Source: Bacillota bacterium (GTDB lineage Bacteria; Bacillota; Sulfobacillia; RBS10-35; JAJYVN01). From it: a stretch of DNA of 37,058 bases. The translations under genes were made by a program, and so were the position numbers. The stretch is from positions 1-37,058 of the forward strand of contig JAJZZC010000024.1 in NCBI GenBank assembly GCA_021797775.1, written 5' to 3'. Numbering within the stretch: the first letter of the stretch is position 1; each line of letters starts with the position of its first letter. Below are positions 24,849 to 32,496 of the stretch, piece by piece. Under the pieces are notes generated by a model. That model made no database searches and had not been told where the DNA came from. It worked only from the letters and a program-made list of their open reading frames with translations.

Positions 24849-26147
24849 ATGACAGTGGACTCGTCAGGGCCGTCCGTGGACTTCGCCCACGGGGACCTGA
24901 GGGTAACTGCGGACGGGCGATTGCTCGCGCATGCCGACGGGACCCCCTTCTTCTACCTTGGCGATACGGCATGGGAACTCTTCCACCGGCTGACGTTGGC
25001 GGAGGCCGAGGACTACCTGGAGGACCGGCGCCGCAAAGGATTCACGGTGATCCAGGCGGCGGTGGTCAGCGAGTTCGACGGACTGACCGAGCCCAATGCC
25101 AACGGGGATCTGCCCTTTGCGGAGGGCGACCCGGCGCGGCCGGACGAGGGATACTTCGCTGCCGTGGAGGTGATCATCGATGCGGCGGCGCGCCAGGGAA
25201 TCCTCATCGGGGTCTTACCCACCTGGGGGGACAAGGTCGGTCCGCAGGCTTGGGGGACTGGGCCCGAGGGGGTCTTTCACGCCGGCAACGCGCGCGCCTA
25301 CGGGCGCATGTTGGGCGAGCGCCTGCGCGACCGGCCCAATGTCATCTGGATCCTGGGGGGCGACCGCCCCGCGGACCCTCCGTACCTGCCGGTGTGGCGC
25401 GAGATGGCGGCCGGCGTGGCGGAGGGCGACGGCGGGCGCCACCTACGGACCTATCATCCCGTCGGGTGGCGGTCCTCGTCGGCGTGGTTGCACGGCGAGA
25501 CGTGGATGGACTTTCACATGATCCAGTCCGGCCACGGGGGGCGCGACCAGGAGAATGCCGCGTTCGTGGCGCGCGACTACGCATTGGTGCCGCCCAAGCC
25601 GACGATGGACGCCGAGGCGCCGTATGAGAACCACCCGATCAATTGGAAGCCCGAACTGGGACGCTTTGACGACGCCGATGTGCGCCAGGCGGCCTATTGG
25701 GCGGTCTTCGCGGGTGCGTGCGGCCACACATACGGTTGCAACGATGAGCGGCAGTTCTACACCCCCGCCCGCAAGCCGTTGATGTCCGGGTGCCTGCCGT
25801 GGCGGGAGGCGCTCGGCCTCCCAGGGTCTGGCCAGATGCTGCACCTCCGCCGGCTGTTGGAGTCGCGGCCGTACTTGGGGCGTGTGCCCGACCAGCGGGT
25901 GATCGCCGCCGGTGAGCGGGTCGGCGCCGCGCGGGGGGACGGCTATGTCTTGGCCTATCTGCCGCGCGGTGGGGCGGTGACCCTTCGACTGAAGGCCGCC
26001 GGTACGGCCTCCTGGTACGATGTGCGGACGGGTGCGTGGTCGGCTGCGGGTCCGTTCGCTGCCGGTGAGCGCGTCTTTGCGGCGCCCTCCGCAGGGCGCG
26101 GCGAGGATTGGGTGCTGGTGGTGGATGGCGGCGGTGCTGCGATCTGA
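24849..26147 (+). CDS. GH140-like glycosidase (DUF4038/apiosidase-like)
   Basis: A 432-residue protein with the DUF4038 TIM barrel: LRVTADGRLLAHADGTPFFY, LGDTAWELFHRLT, YLEDRRRKGFTVIQAAVV, VIWILGGDRPADPP, and the family-typical HMIQSGHGG, then KPTMDAEAPYENHP and GHTYGCNDERQFY. It ends in a beta-sandwich (VLAYLPRGGAVTLRLKAAGT, SWYDVRTGAWSAAG) as in GH140 apiosidases and related beta-glycosidases. The likely catalytic acidic residues are Asp in LGGDRP and Glu in MDAEAPYE. ATG 24849 opens the first domain directly after a GGGG run; the frame upstream is unrelated. No signal peptide is seen, so the enzyme is probably cytoplasmic. The substrate is not predictable beyond a plant-type glycan. Confidence 0.9.
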   Translation: MTVDSSGPSVDFAHGDLRVTADGRLLAHADGTPFFYLGDTAWELFHRLTLAEAEDYLEDRRRKGFTVIQAAVVSEFDGLTEPNANGDLPFAEGDPARPDEGYFAAVEVIIDAAARQGILIGVLPTWGDKVGPQAWGTGPEGVFHAGNARAYGRMLGERLRDRPNVIWILGGDRPADPPYLPVWREMAAGVAEGDGGRHLRTYHPVGWRSSSAWLHGETWMDFHMIQSGHGGRDQENAAFVARDYALVPPKPTMDAEAPYENHPINWKPELGRFDDADVRQAAYWAVFAGACGHTYGCNDERQFYTPARKPLMSGCLPWREALGLPGSGQMLHLRRLLESRPYLGRVPDQRVIAAGERVGAARGDGYVLAYLPRGGAVTLRLKAAGTASWYDVRTGAWSAAGPFAAGERVFAAPSAGRGEDWVLVVDGGGAAI

Positions 26148-26453
26148 TCGTTCCGACAGCCGCTCACGCATTGCGGCAGCGATGTCGATTGCGTAGTCGA
26201 TCATCCCGTTGGTTTCGGGATGGTTGGGGTCGAAGCGGTAGGACTGCGGCACCGCAGTTCGCCGTCGGCCACAACGTCGATGCCCGCGCGCTCCTGGGCG
26301 CGCAGGCATCACGTCCGTGGCGTCCTGTAGTGCCTCGGCCGTCATGGGCCGCGGCAGCCAACGCGGGCTGGGGTTCGTGGGGCGGCGCCCCAGCGTCCGC
26401 GAGATGCACCAGCGGATGAACCGTTCCGATCCCTGGAAGACTGCCTGCACCTT
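26148..26453 (-). other. Unidentified coding relics next to IS remnant
   Basis: The minus strand reads FQGSERFIRWCISRTLGRRP directly after the IS hairpin, and further down SYRFDPNHPETNGMIDYAID with IAAAMRERLSE. Both look like real protein pieces but no family is recognised. They may be the two sides of a gene hit by the IS element. Confidence 0.35.
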
Positions 26454-26473
26454 CCCACGGCTAAAGCCGGGGG
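26454..26473 (-). repeat. IS200/IS605 right-end hairpin
   Basis: CCCACGGCT-AA-AGCCGGGGG forms a 9-bp stem with one mismatch. On the minus strand it reads CCCCCGGCTTTAGCCGTGGG, the classic subterminal hairpin of IS200/IS605 elements recognised by TnpA. Confidence 0.75.
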
Positions 26474-26676
26474 GTTCTGGGGTGCATCACTCCGGCCTCT
26501 GCCAGCCTCTCTCGGGCTCGGGTCTGCCCTGGTACAGCATCCTGGCTCTTAGCCCCTCCGCTTGGCGTGCCTAGCCCGAAGGAAGCGGCCCAAGCATCCC
26601 TTGCGCGTGCGACCTGCTCGGCCCGCTTGCGGGGCGCGACCGCTGCCGGCCGGGGGGCGGCGGCCGACACGGCCAC
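26461..26676 (-). mobile_element. TnpB C-terminal remnant overlapping the hairpin
   Basis: The frame ends RARERLAEAGVMHPRTPRL with TAG inside the hairpin, the way many tnpB genes end in the right-end stem. Upstream it carries DAWAASFGLGTPSGGAKSQD but no zinc finger or RuvC motif. Only the right end of the element survives. Confidence 0.5.
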
Positions 26677-26730
26677 GCTGGCTCGCCGTCCAAGCCGTCG
26701 CGCGAGGCCCTCTCTGCCGGTGACCGCCCC

Positions 26731-27325
26731 CTACGCCTCCGCCCGACCGCCGGTCGTCGCCGTCGTGTCGGCCCGCCAGTGCTGCTGCAGGGACACGCTC
26801 GCACCCGGCGGGACGGGCCGCTCCACGCCCACGCACGCGACGCTCCAGCCCCAGGCGTGCCGTTGAGCCGCATGCGCGCGCTCCACGGCGGCGCCAGCGC
26901 TCGCGGTAGCCGACGTCGCGGACCGCGAAGGAGGGCCGCTGCTCCGAGTCGACGTCGGGCAGCCGCGCGGGCGCTTCCAACGGGGGGACGATCTCAGGGT
27001 CGGCCGTCAGCCAGCGGAAGCCGAGCACATCCTGCAAATAGGCGGTAACGGCGTAGAGCGCGCCCCGCGGGCCCTGGCCCCATAGGTGGAGGCGCTCACC
27101 GCGCCGGGCCACCCGGCAGGCGTCGGGCGCGCGCGGTTCCGCGTCGCCGGCAGGGGGCGCGCCGACCACGAAGGCCGACATGCCGGCCGCATCAGCCGTC
27201 CGCACCACTGGCAGTTCCGGCGCTCCCGCTCGGAAGAGGGCCCCGCGTAACTCACGGGCCGCCGTGAGGACGGCGGGGGCTGCGTCGTCGGGGACGACGA
27301 TGGTGGACGCGAGCGGGCCGTGCAT
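26731..27325 (-). pseudogene. Second DUF4838 gene with internal deletion
   Basis: The start (STIVVPDDAAPAVLTAAREL, LWGQGPRGALYAVTAYLQDV, SFAVRDVGYRE) copies residues 1 to about 150 of the intact DUF4838 protein at 21420. The reading then jumps, after a MRLNG that corresponds to RLNGEF of the intact protein, to the last 42 residues (AWGWSVACVGVERPVPPG) in a shifted frame, ending TAG at 26731-26733. About 620 central residues, the whole catalytic barrel, are gone. The junction lies between RLNG and HAWGW. The 5' leader is conserved too. This is a decayed paralogue, and a template for gene conversion at most. Confidence 0.85.
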
Positions 27326-27675
27326 TAGGCATCACCCCCCGCATGGACGCCCTGGTTCGGCTTCCCGCCGGTCACCGCCTGCTTGCGTTCCGCGACCGGG
27401 GAATCCGCGTCCTCGACGCACCGGTCCACTTGGCCATGGCCAATCTCGCCCGCCGGGCCGCCGAACTCGGAGCAAGTGAAGTGGCCCAAGCCGCCGCCGA
27501 CCTGGCCCGCGAGGCAGAGGCGAATGGACCGCGCGGCGGAGGCCGACGAGCGAGCGGCTGGGGTGTCGCCGCGACGGTGCCATGCCCCTGAGAATGCCCT
27601 GCCCTCACCACCGGCTTGGTGTCGAGCGCCGCGGAGACACCGGGGACCAGGGCTGCGCATTGCGGCGGTTGGCGT
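27326..27675. other. Gap, possible relic
   Basis: The first 60 bases share the DUF4838 leader. On the plus strand 27430-27540 reads LAMANLARRAAELGASEVAQ, then AAADLAREAEANG, a helical, protein-like stretch of no known family. No complete gene is present. Confidence 0.35.
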
Positions 27676-28290
27676 TCACAGTCCTGCGGACGGGAATGCG
27701 GATCCCAAACGGATGACCTCCCGGCAGAACTTGTCGAAGGAGTCTGACCCAGCACGGGCTAGGGTGAGATTAAGCCGGGCGGCGAACGTGAGCTGATCCG
27801 CGCTCGAGTCGTATGCGACCGCGAGCAGGAACTGCTCCAACCAACCTTTGGCGTCCCGTCGCGACTCCGGGTGCGCCGGCGGAGCGGACCCTGGACGTAC
27901 GAATGTCTGGAATCCAGGACTATCCAGCGCAGCAAGGAACCAGGTTTCGACCTCCCGATAGGCCAGGACGGCGGCAGCCAGCATTTCCGTGCATCCCACA
28001 GACCGCAGTGCGCGTTCCAACTCTTGGGCAAGTATCGGGCCGTCCGTCTTTGGGCAGCCGTCTTCCCGGTCGGTCAAGACCAGCAGTGCGTCGCAGCGCG
28101 GGCGCGCCAGGGCCAGGCGCACTGCGCGTTCCATACCCCCTGGCGTCCAGAGGGAACCGCTGGGCTGACGGATCGCGTGGCCAACATCGATGTCGTATCT
28201 CTGGGCCGCTTCCTGCAGGACGCGCCGGATCAGATGCGGGATGGACCTAACCTCCCCATGGCCCTCGACGACCGGCAGAATGGTCACCAT
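27676..28290 (-). CDS. DUF4276 protein, TOPRIM-like effector candidate
   Basis: A 204-residue protein beginning TILPVVEGHGEVRSIPHLIR, with Glu9 in VEGHGE, then LLVLTDREDGCPKTDG with Asp74 and Asp77, and the helical AYREVETWFLAALD. The N-terminal EG..E and the later acidic DREDG resemble the metal-binding pattern of TOPRIM folds, and DUF4276 is commonly partnered with SMC-like AAA ATPases. Its ATG overlaps the stop of the ATPase gene (ATGGTGA), so the two are translationally coupled. By analogy with OLD/Gabija/PARIS systems, where an ATPase controls a TOPRIM nuclease, this is the likely effector. That role is inference; DUF4276 has no activity I know to be established. Confidence 0.85.
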   Translation of the reverse strand: MVTILPVVEGHGEVRSIPHLIRRVLQEAAQRYDIDVGHAIRQPSGSLWTPGGMERAVRLALARPRCDALLVLTDREDGCPKTDGPILAQELERALRSVGCTEMLAAAVLAYREVETWFLAALDSPGFQTFVRPGSAPPAHPESRRDAKGWLEQFLLAVAYDSSADQLTFAARLNLTLARAGSDSFDKFCREVIRLGSAFPSAGL

Positions 28291-29525
28291 TGAAGGCTCT
28301 CCTCATCCGGGACCTCACCAAAGAGATCGATCTCGCCCCGTGGGGTCATCGCCATCGGTTGGTCCATGCCGCCGGAGCGCACCAGGTCACCGGGCAGGAG
28401 TAAATGCTTCCGTACCGCTTCTGCGGCTCGTTCTTGCATGGGTCCGACCACAGTGCCCAGCGGGGTGCGCTCGACGATGCGCAGGTTATCTGGACGTATG
28501 TAGCGTCCGTCAAGGAGGTCCGCACTGTGGGTCGTGATCAATACCTGGGTATGGCGGGCAGTCGAGCGCAAAGCGTCCAAGAGTGTCCCGAAGGCACCGA
28601 CGTGCACGGCGGATTCCGGTTCCTCGATGCCTAGCACCGAGGAACCGGCGGATTCCGCCAGCGCGGCCGCGGTCAGGATGCCGAGCATTCGCAACGTGCC
28701 GTCCGATTCAAGGAATGCGTCCAGTGTGAACGTCCTCGGTGAGCCTTTGGCGTCTGCTCCTTCGCTGTGGATGAAACGTAAACCGAGGATGCTGCCAAAG
28801 GGCTCCGTCCTGACCTCCTCAAGGTCGGAGACGACTTGCCGCAGTAGTTTCAGCACCCTACGGTACTGGTCCGGGTAGAGCGTCTTCAAGTACTCCAGCA
28901 CCGCTGCGGCATTACCGCCATCCTTGGCAAGCTCTTCGCGCACGTCATAACCCCGGGCGGTCCCCACGGCTTGGGGACTGATCGAGTAGAACCGCATGCG
29001 CGATAGGAGTTGGTGAACAGCACCGAAATCTGGATCTGCAGACCAGAGCAGCAAACCCAGGGCTCTGGGCCCGACCGCAGGTGGCACGCGGTCGCTTGCG
29101 TTCCCAAGCGTCTGCATCCGGTCGCCGGAACGTGTAAACCCGCACCCGCCGCCACCTGCTGCGGCGGCGTCCACCCAGCAGTGTTCGTGTTTGACGCTCA
29201 AATCGCGGTCGCCTGTCGCTTTCAGCTCAAATCCGTAAAACGCGCCTCTCCCGTCAGGCAGTTCCACCCTGACCGACAGCCCAAAATGCGGTGCCCGGCC
29301 TCGGGAGGAGCGTCGACGCACCGCGTCCACTCCGCCCATGGCTGCAATGGCCTGTGGGAGTGGGAGTTGCATGGCCTTGGTCAAGAACTCGAGGGCGTTG
29401 AGCAGGTTGCTCTTCCCGGAACCGTTGGGGCCCACGAAGACGGTGAGTGGCTCCAACTGGACCTGCGCTGCGCGAATGCTCCTGAAGTTCTTGAGGCGGA
29501 GCAGGTGGATGGCGCCACGAGCCAC
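28284..29525 (-). CDS. SMC-like AAA ATPase (AAA_21 type)
   Basis: A 413-residue ATPase starting LLRLKNFRSIRAAQVQLEPL, with Walker A VGPNGSGKSN at residues 31-40, a long middle insertion (residues about 60-270) containing YSISPQAVGTARGYDVREEL, Walker B SSVLGIEEPESAVHVGAFGT near 297-312 and the switch histidine VLITTHSADLLDGR near 332. This is the compact AAA_21 type (COG4637-like) of single-chain SMC/RecF-like ATPases, with no coiled-coil hinge. GTG 29525 has GTGAGG a few bases upstream. It forms an operon with DUF4276 (overlap of seven bases). Such pairs lie in defence islands; the neighbouring toxin-antitoxin modules and IS remnants fit that setting. Confidence 0.9.
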   Translation of the reverse strand: MARGAIHLLRLKNFRSIRAAQVQLEPLTVFVGPNGSGKSNLLNALEFLTKAMQLPLPQAIAAMGGVDAVRRRSSRGRAPHFGLSVRVELPDGRGAFYGFELKATGDRDLSVKHEHCWVDAAAAGGGGCGFTRSGDRMQTLGNASDRVPPAVGPRALGLLLWSADPDFGAVHQLLSRMRFYSISPQAVGTARGYDVREELAKDGGNAAAVLEYLKTLYPDQYRRVLKLLRQVVSDLEEVRTEPFGSILGLRFIHSEGADAKGSPRTFTLDAFLESDGTLRMLGILTAAALAESAGSSVLGIEEPESAVHVGAFGTLLDALRSTARHTQVLITTHSADLLDGRYIRPDNLRIVERTPLGTVVGPMQERAAEAVRKHLLLPGDLVRSGGMDQPMAMTPRGEIDLFGEVPDEESLQW

Positions 29526-29690
29526 CGGGCCTCACCCTTTCTTGAGATGGGAACCGGGGAGTTGGACGATGCCGACGACCGGCTCAGAGGCACAAGGCAC
29601 TTCGAATCCTAACCGAGCCTCACGATCGCGGTGTGCACCGTGCCCGCGGCGGGCTCCGCCTGCCGGGCGCCCCCCCACAGCAGCCGCCGG

Positions 29691-30176
29691 TTACCCCAGG
29701 CCGCCGGCCACCTCCTCCACCCGCGCCAGCACCCGCGCCAGGAAGGCCGGCCGCCCCCAGAGCACGTAGCGCGCGTATGGCTCTGCGGTATCCTGCAGGG
29801 CCTGGAAGCGCGCCGGCCCGCGGGCGGGGTCGTCGGTGTTCATCGCGTCGAGGAACACCCGTTGCAGCGCGGTCGCCCGCTCGGCGTCCCCCGCGCGGAG
29901 GTCGACGACGACGCAGGCCTGCAGGTCCTCGCCGGCGGCGGGCCCGCGCCCGGGCGCCGGACCGTCCCCGCGGACAAAGGCCGCGACGTCAGCCGCCAGC
30001 TGCGCCCGCAGGCGGTCCCTGCGCCCGTCGAGGAACGCGCCGAGGTCCTCCTCGCGCACGCGCCACTCCCCGCCGATCTTCACGGCCGCGAGCCGTCCCT
30101 CCTGGATGTGGCGCCGCACGGTCTTCACATGCTGGCCCAGGACCTCGGCGACCTCTTCCACCCGCAGCACCCGCAT
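29691..30176 (-). CDS. Excisionase-type helix-turn-helix protein
   Basis: A 161-residue protein with an N-terminal MerR/excisionase-like HTH_17 domain: LRVEEVAEVLGQHVKTVRRH, then IQEGRLAAVKIGGEWRVREE and DLGAFLDGR, residues 3-52. The remaining 110 residues (DLQACVVVDLRAGDAERATA, PYARYVLWGRPAFLARVLAR) form an uncharacterised C-terminal domain, which a simple excisionase would not have. The start is ATG 30176, three bases after the TGA of the metallopeptidase gene, so the two are one operon and coupled. It probably binds the palindrome in the operon promoter and autoregulates. No phage integrase is nearby, so excision is unlikely. Confidence 0.82.
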   Translation of the reverse strand: MRVLRVEEVAEVLGQHVKTVRRHIQEGRLAAVKIGGEWRVREEDLGAFLDGRRDRLRAQLAADVAAFVRGDGPAPGRGPAAGEDLQACVVVDLRAGDAERATALQRVFLDAMNTDDPARGPARFQALQDTAEPYARYVLWGRPAFLARVLARVEEVAGGLG

Positions 30177-30179
30177 GCC

Positions 30180-31439
30180 TCACCGCGCCTCCCGCTCGAT
30201 GACGATGCGCCAGCCGCCCGCCTCGCCCCGCGCCACGCGCGCGGCCTCCGCCCGCAGCAGCGGCAGCGCCAGCGCCCCGCGGCCCGGGTCGAGGCACAGC
30301 CCTACGGGCAGCGGGAGGGTCAGGCTGCCCGCTCGCCGATCCTCCAGCACGGGCCCCTCCGGGACGTCGAACACCCAGCCGGGGCCCGCGAGGCGCGTCC
30401 AGCCGCCGTGCAGCTGCCGCCCGCCCGAGAGCACGCGCCGGCGCGTGGGGTCGAAGCCGAAGCTCGTGGGCGGCGCGGCCGCGACCTCGACCACCAGCGC
30501 AGGGACCCATTGCGCCAGGAGACCCTCGATCTCCCGCCGGCGGGCGGCGGTGGCGGCGGCCTCCTCCGCCAGCAGGTCCGCCACACCGTAGTCCCCCAGC
30601 ACCGCCGCCGCGTCGCGCGGCTCCCCGCCTGCGGCTTGCAGCAGGCCTGTGGGCGTGGCCCCGGGGGCGAGCCAGCGCGCGCGCCAGCCCGGCAAGAGTT
30701 CGGCGAGCAGCAGGCCGATGGCCGCACCCGAGGCATAGAAGCGCCGGTACGCCGCGCCTTCGCCGGCCCGGTTGAGCCGCCGCAATGCGGCGGCCCATGC
30801 AGGGCGTTCCCCCGGTCCGCTGACGAGCGCCTCGGCCAGCTGCGCGCCCCCTTCGCACCACTCGGCGGCTGCCTCGTACGCGGGCCAGGCGGGATCGAGG
30901 CAGGCGTAGCGCACCGCGCGCAATGCGGTCAGGTCGCGCGCGCACTCCGCCGCGCCCCGCGTGCCCTCCAGGAAGGCGGCCAGGCAGGCGTTCTCCGCGC
31001 GCGCCAGGGCATTGTTGGCGGCGTCCTCCTCCGGGTAATCGGCGGTCTGCTGGCTCGGAACGCCCGCATCCGGGCGCACCTGCGCCTGGAAGGCGTGAAA
31101 CGCCTCGTGCACGATCAGGCGCACCGCGCCCGGGCCGGGCGCCGTGTCCGCCAGCCGCGCCGTGGCCACACGTCGGCCGCCGAGGTCCAGGGTGCTGTTG
31201 GCCAAGCCGTCGGGGACCGGGCCGAGGTGCAGGGGCCCAGGCGGGGCGTCCCCGCCGGCCGGCAGGGGCAGCGGCGCGAAACCCGGGGGAGGGGACGGGT
31301 GGCCCCAGAGCAGGAGGCCCTCGGGCAGGGCCAGCCCGACGGGATGGGCGTCGAAGTCCCAGCCGGGCCAGCGGGCATCGGGGTGTTGCGCGGCGCGGCG
31401 TGCCGCGGCGAGGCAGGCCAGGGCGGACGGGGCGTCCAT
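30180..31439 (-). CDS. HExxH zincin metallopeptidase-like protein
   Basis: A 419-residue protein with LIVHEAFHAFQAQ, giving His111, Glu112 and His115 of a zinc HExxH site. A downstream glutamate-rich helix, YPEEDAANNALARAEN, has Glu149 as the probable third ligand. This HExFHxFQ...E layout occurs in poorly described zincins often found in Bacteroidota; the domain is followed by a beta-rich C-terminal half (residues about 300-419, ending GGWRIVIEREAR). No signal peptide is present, so unlike most relatives it is likely cytoplasmic. AAGGAG lies eleven bases before ATG 31439. The HTH gene follows directly. Pairing a cytoplasmic zincin with a DNA-binding protein recalls ImmA/ImmR-type derepression, an inference only. 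Confidence 0.8.
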   Translation of the reverse strand: MDAPSALACLAAARRAAQHPDARWPGWDFDAHPVGLALPEGLLLWGHPSPPPGFAPLPLPAGGDAPPGPLHLGPVPDGLANSTLDLGGRRVATARLADTAPGPGAVRLIVHEAFHAFQAQVRPDAGVPSQQTADYPEEDAANNALARAENACLAAFLEGTRGAAECARDLTALRAVRYACLDPAWPAYEAAAEWCEGGAQLAEALVSGPGERPAWAAALRRLNRAGEGAAYRRFYASGAAIGLLLAELLPGWRARWLAPGATPTGLLQAAGGEPRDAAAVLGDYGVADLLAEEAAATAARRREIEGLLAQWVPALVVEVAAAPPTSFGFDPTRRRVLSGGRQLHGGWTRLAGPGWVFDVPEGPVLEDRRAGSLTLPLPVGLCLDPGRGALALPLLRAEAARVARGEAGGWRIVIEREAR

Positions 31440-31455
31440 GGGATGGGTCGCTCCT

Positions 31456-31479
31456 TATTAGGTGCTATAGCGCCTTATA
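31456..31479. promoter_or_regulatory. Palindromic operator over the peptidase/HTH promoter
   Basis: The 24 bases from 31456 to 31479 form a dyad with 20 of 24 positions symmetric. The half-site reads TATTAGGTGCTA on the plus strand and TATAAGGCGCTA on the other. It covers the -10 element and the predicted start point, the position of a repressor site. Confidence 0.7.
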
Positions 31480-31502
31480 TAGGCGGGTGGAGGCGTTGTC
31501 AA
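31474..31502 (-). promoter_or_regulatory. Consensus sigma70 promoter for the peptidase/HTH operon
   Basis: On the minus strand TTGACA (31502-31497) and TATAAG (31479-31474) are exactly 17 bases apart. It is the best promoter in the window and lies 35 bases upstream of the peptidase ATG. Confidence 0.8.
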
Positions 31503-31889
31503 GCGTACCAGCACCCCAGCACAGGCGGCACGCTGGCCGTTTCCCTGCCGGGGCCGGTGTGGCGTAGCGCCGAGTTCCTGCCGGTGGTACCGGATGGGGC
31601 GGAAGGCGACGCGGGCGGATGCCGCGCGTATGGCGATGGCAGATCGAAAGTTGCAGGTGGGTGCCGGGCCGGGTGCGGGAGTGGGGCCTGAGCGCCGCGG
31701 AAGGGTGCGCGGAGGAGGGGGGCCGCACGGGCCGGCGCCGGCGCGGCGGTGGCCGTCACGGCGGCGTGACCCGGTGGCGGATGGGGCGCAGGTACACTTG
31801 CCGCGGACTCGGCGAGCCGAGGGCTGCCCTTTGCCCACAAATCGGACGCAGCCAACCAGACAGGGGCAGAGCGACGCACTCTGAATCCA
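31503..31889. other. Intergenic, nothing recognised
   Basis: Between the operon promoter and the IS4 remnant there is no supportable gene; open frames are arginine/glycine- or proline-rich shadows. Confidence 0.4.
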
Positions 31890-32285
31890 TCATATCTCAG
31901 GACCGCGCAACGCGTAGCCTACGCACATCGTTCGCAGGCCCGTGTAGCCATACCACATGATCTCATGGCCCGGCGGGGAATCGCTCTTGCGGGCCGTGTA
32001 CCCACCAATCTTGGCGACTAGGAAGGCGGCGGCTCCCAAGGTGGTGGGCAGCGGCAACTCGCGATGCTTGGCGTAGGCCGCGAGGACCTCCAGTTCAAAG
32101 TCGTCGAAGAACACCCCCGGGGGGCAGTTCAGGCGTCTCGCGCCCCAGGAGCGTGAGCAGCATGATGCGCCAAGCGATCACCAGATTGATGGCGACGGCC
32201 CGTTCGAGGCGTTCCGCGGTTGCGTGCTGCAGCTTTTCGATGCTGCATCCGGTCTTCAACACGCGATTGCTGAGCTGGATCCGGC
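31890..32285 (-). mobile_element. IS4-family transposase C-terminal remnant, frameshifted
   Basis: The minus strand reads RVLKTGCSIEKLQHATAERL, then ERAVAINLVIAWRIMLLTLL and GRETPELP, the E-containing C1 region and C-terminal helices of IS4-family (Tn5-like) DDE transposases. At a G/C run near 32111-32126 the frame changes and continues FFDDFELEVLAAYAKHRELP, LPTTLGAAAFLVAKIGGYTA and PPGHEIMWYGYTGLRTM to a stop at 31890. Only the last 130 residues of about 450 remain. The first two catalytic aspartates are missing, so the element is dead. Confidence 0.8.
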
Positions 32286-32496
32286 CCGCCCGGGTCCGCC
32301 GGGGGAGTCCGTGCGGCGCCTGCCTTGGCGCAGGGCGGGCCACCGGGTCGCCCCCAGCTGGTGCCCGGACGCAGAGGTCCTACGACCGAGTCCCCACCGG
32401 AACGTCATCACCCCGCGCGGTGCCGCGCGCAGCAGGATTGCCCGCCCTTTGGTCATACCAAGAGGCACCCGCTTGGACGAAGGGACGTGGTCCTGC

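Noticed and set aside
27343-27591. HPt-like small gene on the plus strand
   Set aside because: The helical stretch lacks the HPt histidine motif and has no ribosome-binding site; it also overlaps the conserved DUF4838 leader.
29600-29620. TTCGAATCC resembling a tRNA T-loop
   Set aside because: No T stem, anticodon arm or acceptor pairing could be folded around it.
29691-30176. Phage excisionase
   Set aside because: There is no integrase or attachment site nearby and the protein has a long extra domain, so a regulator is more likely.
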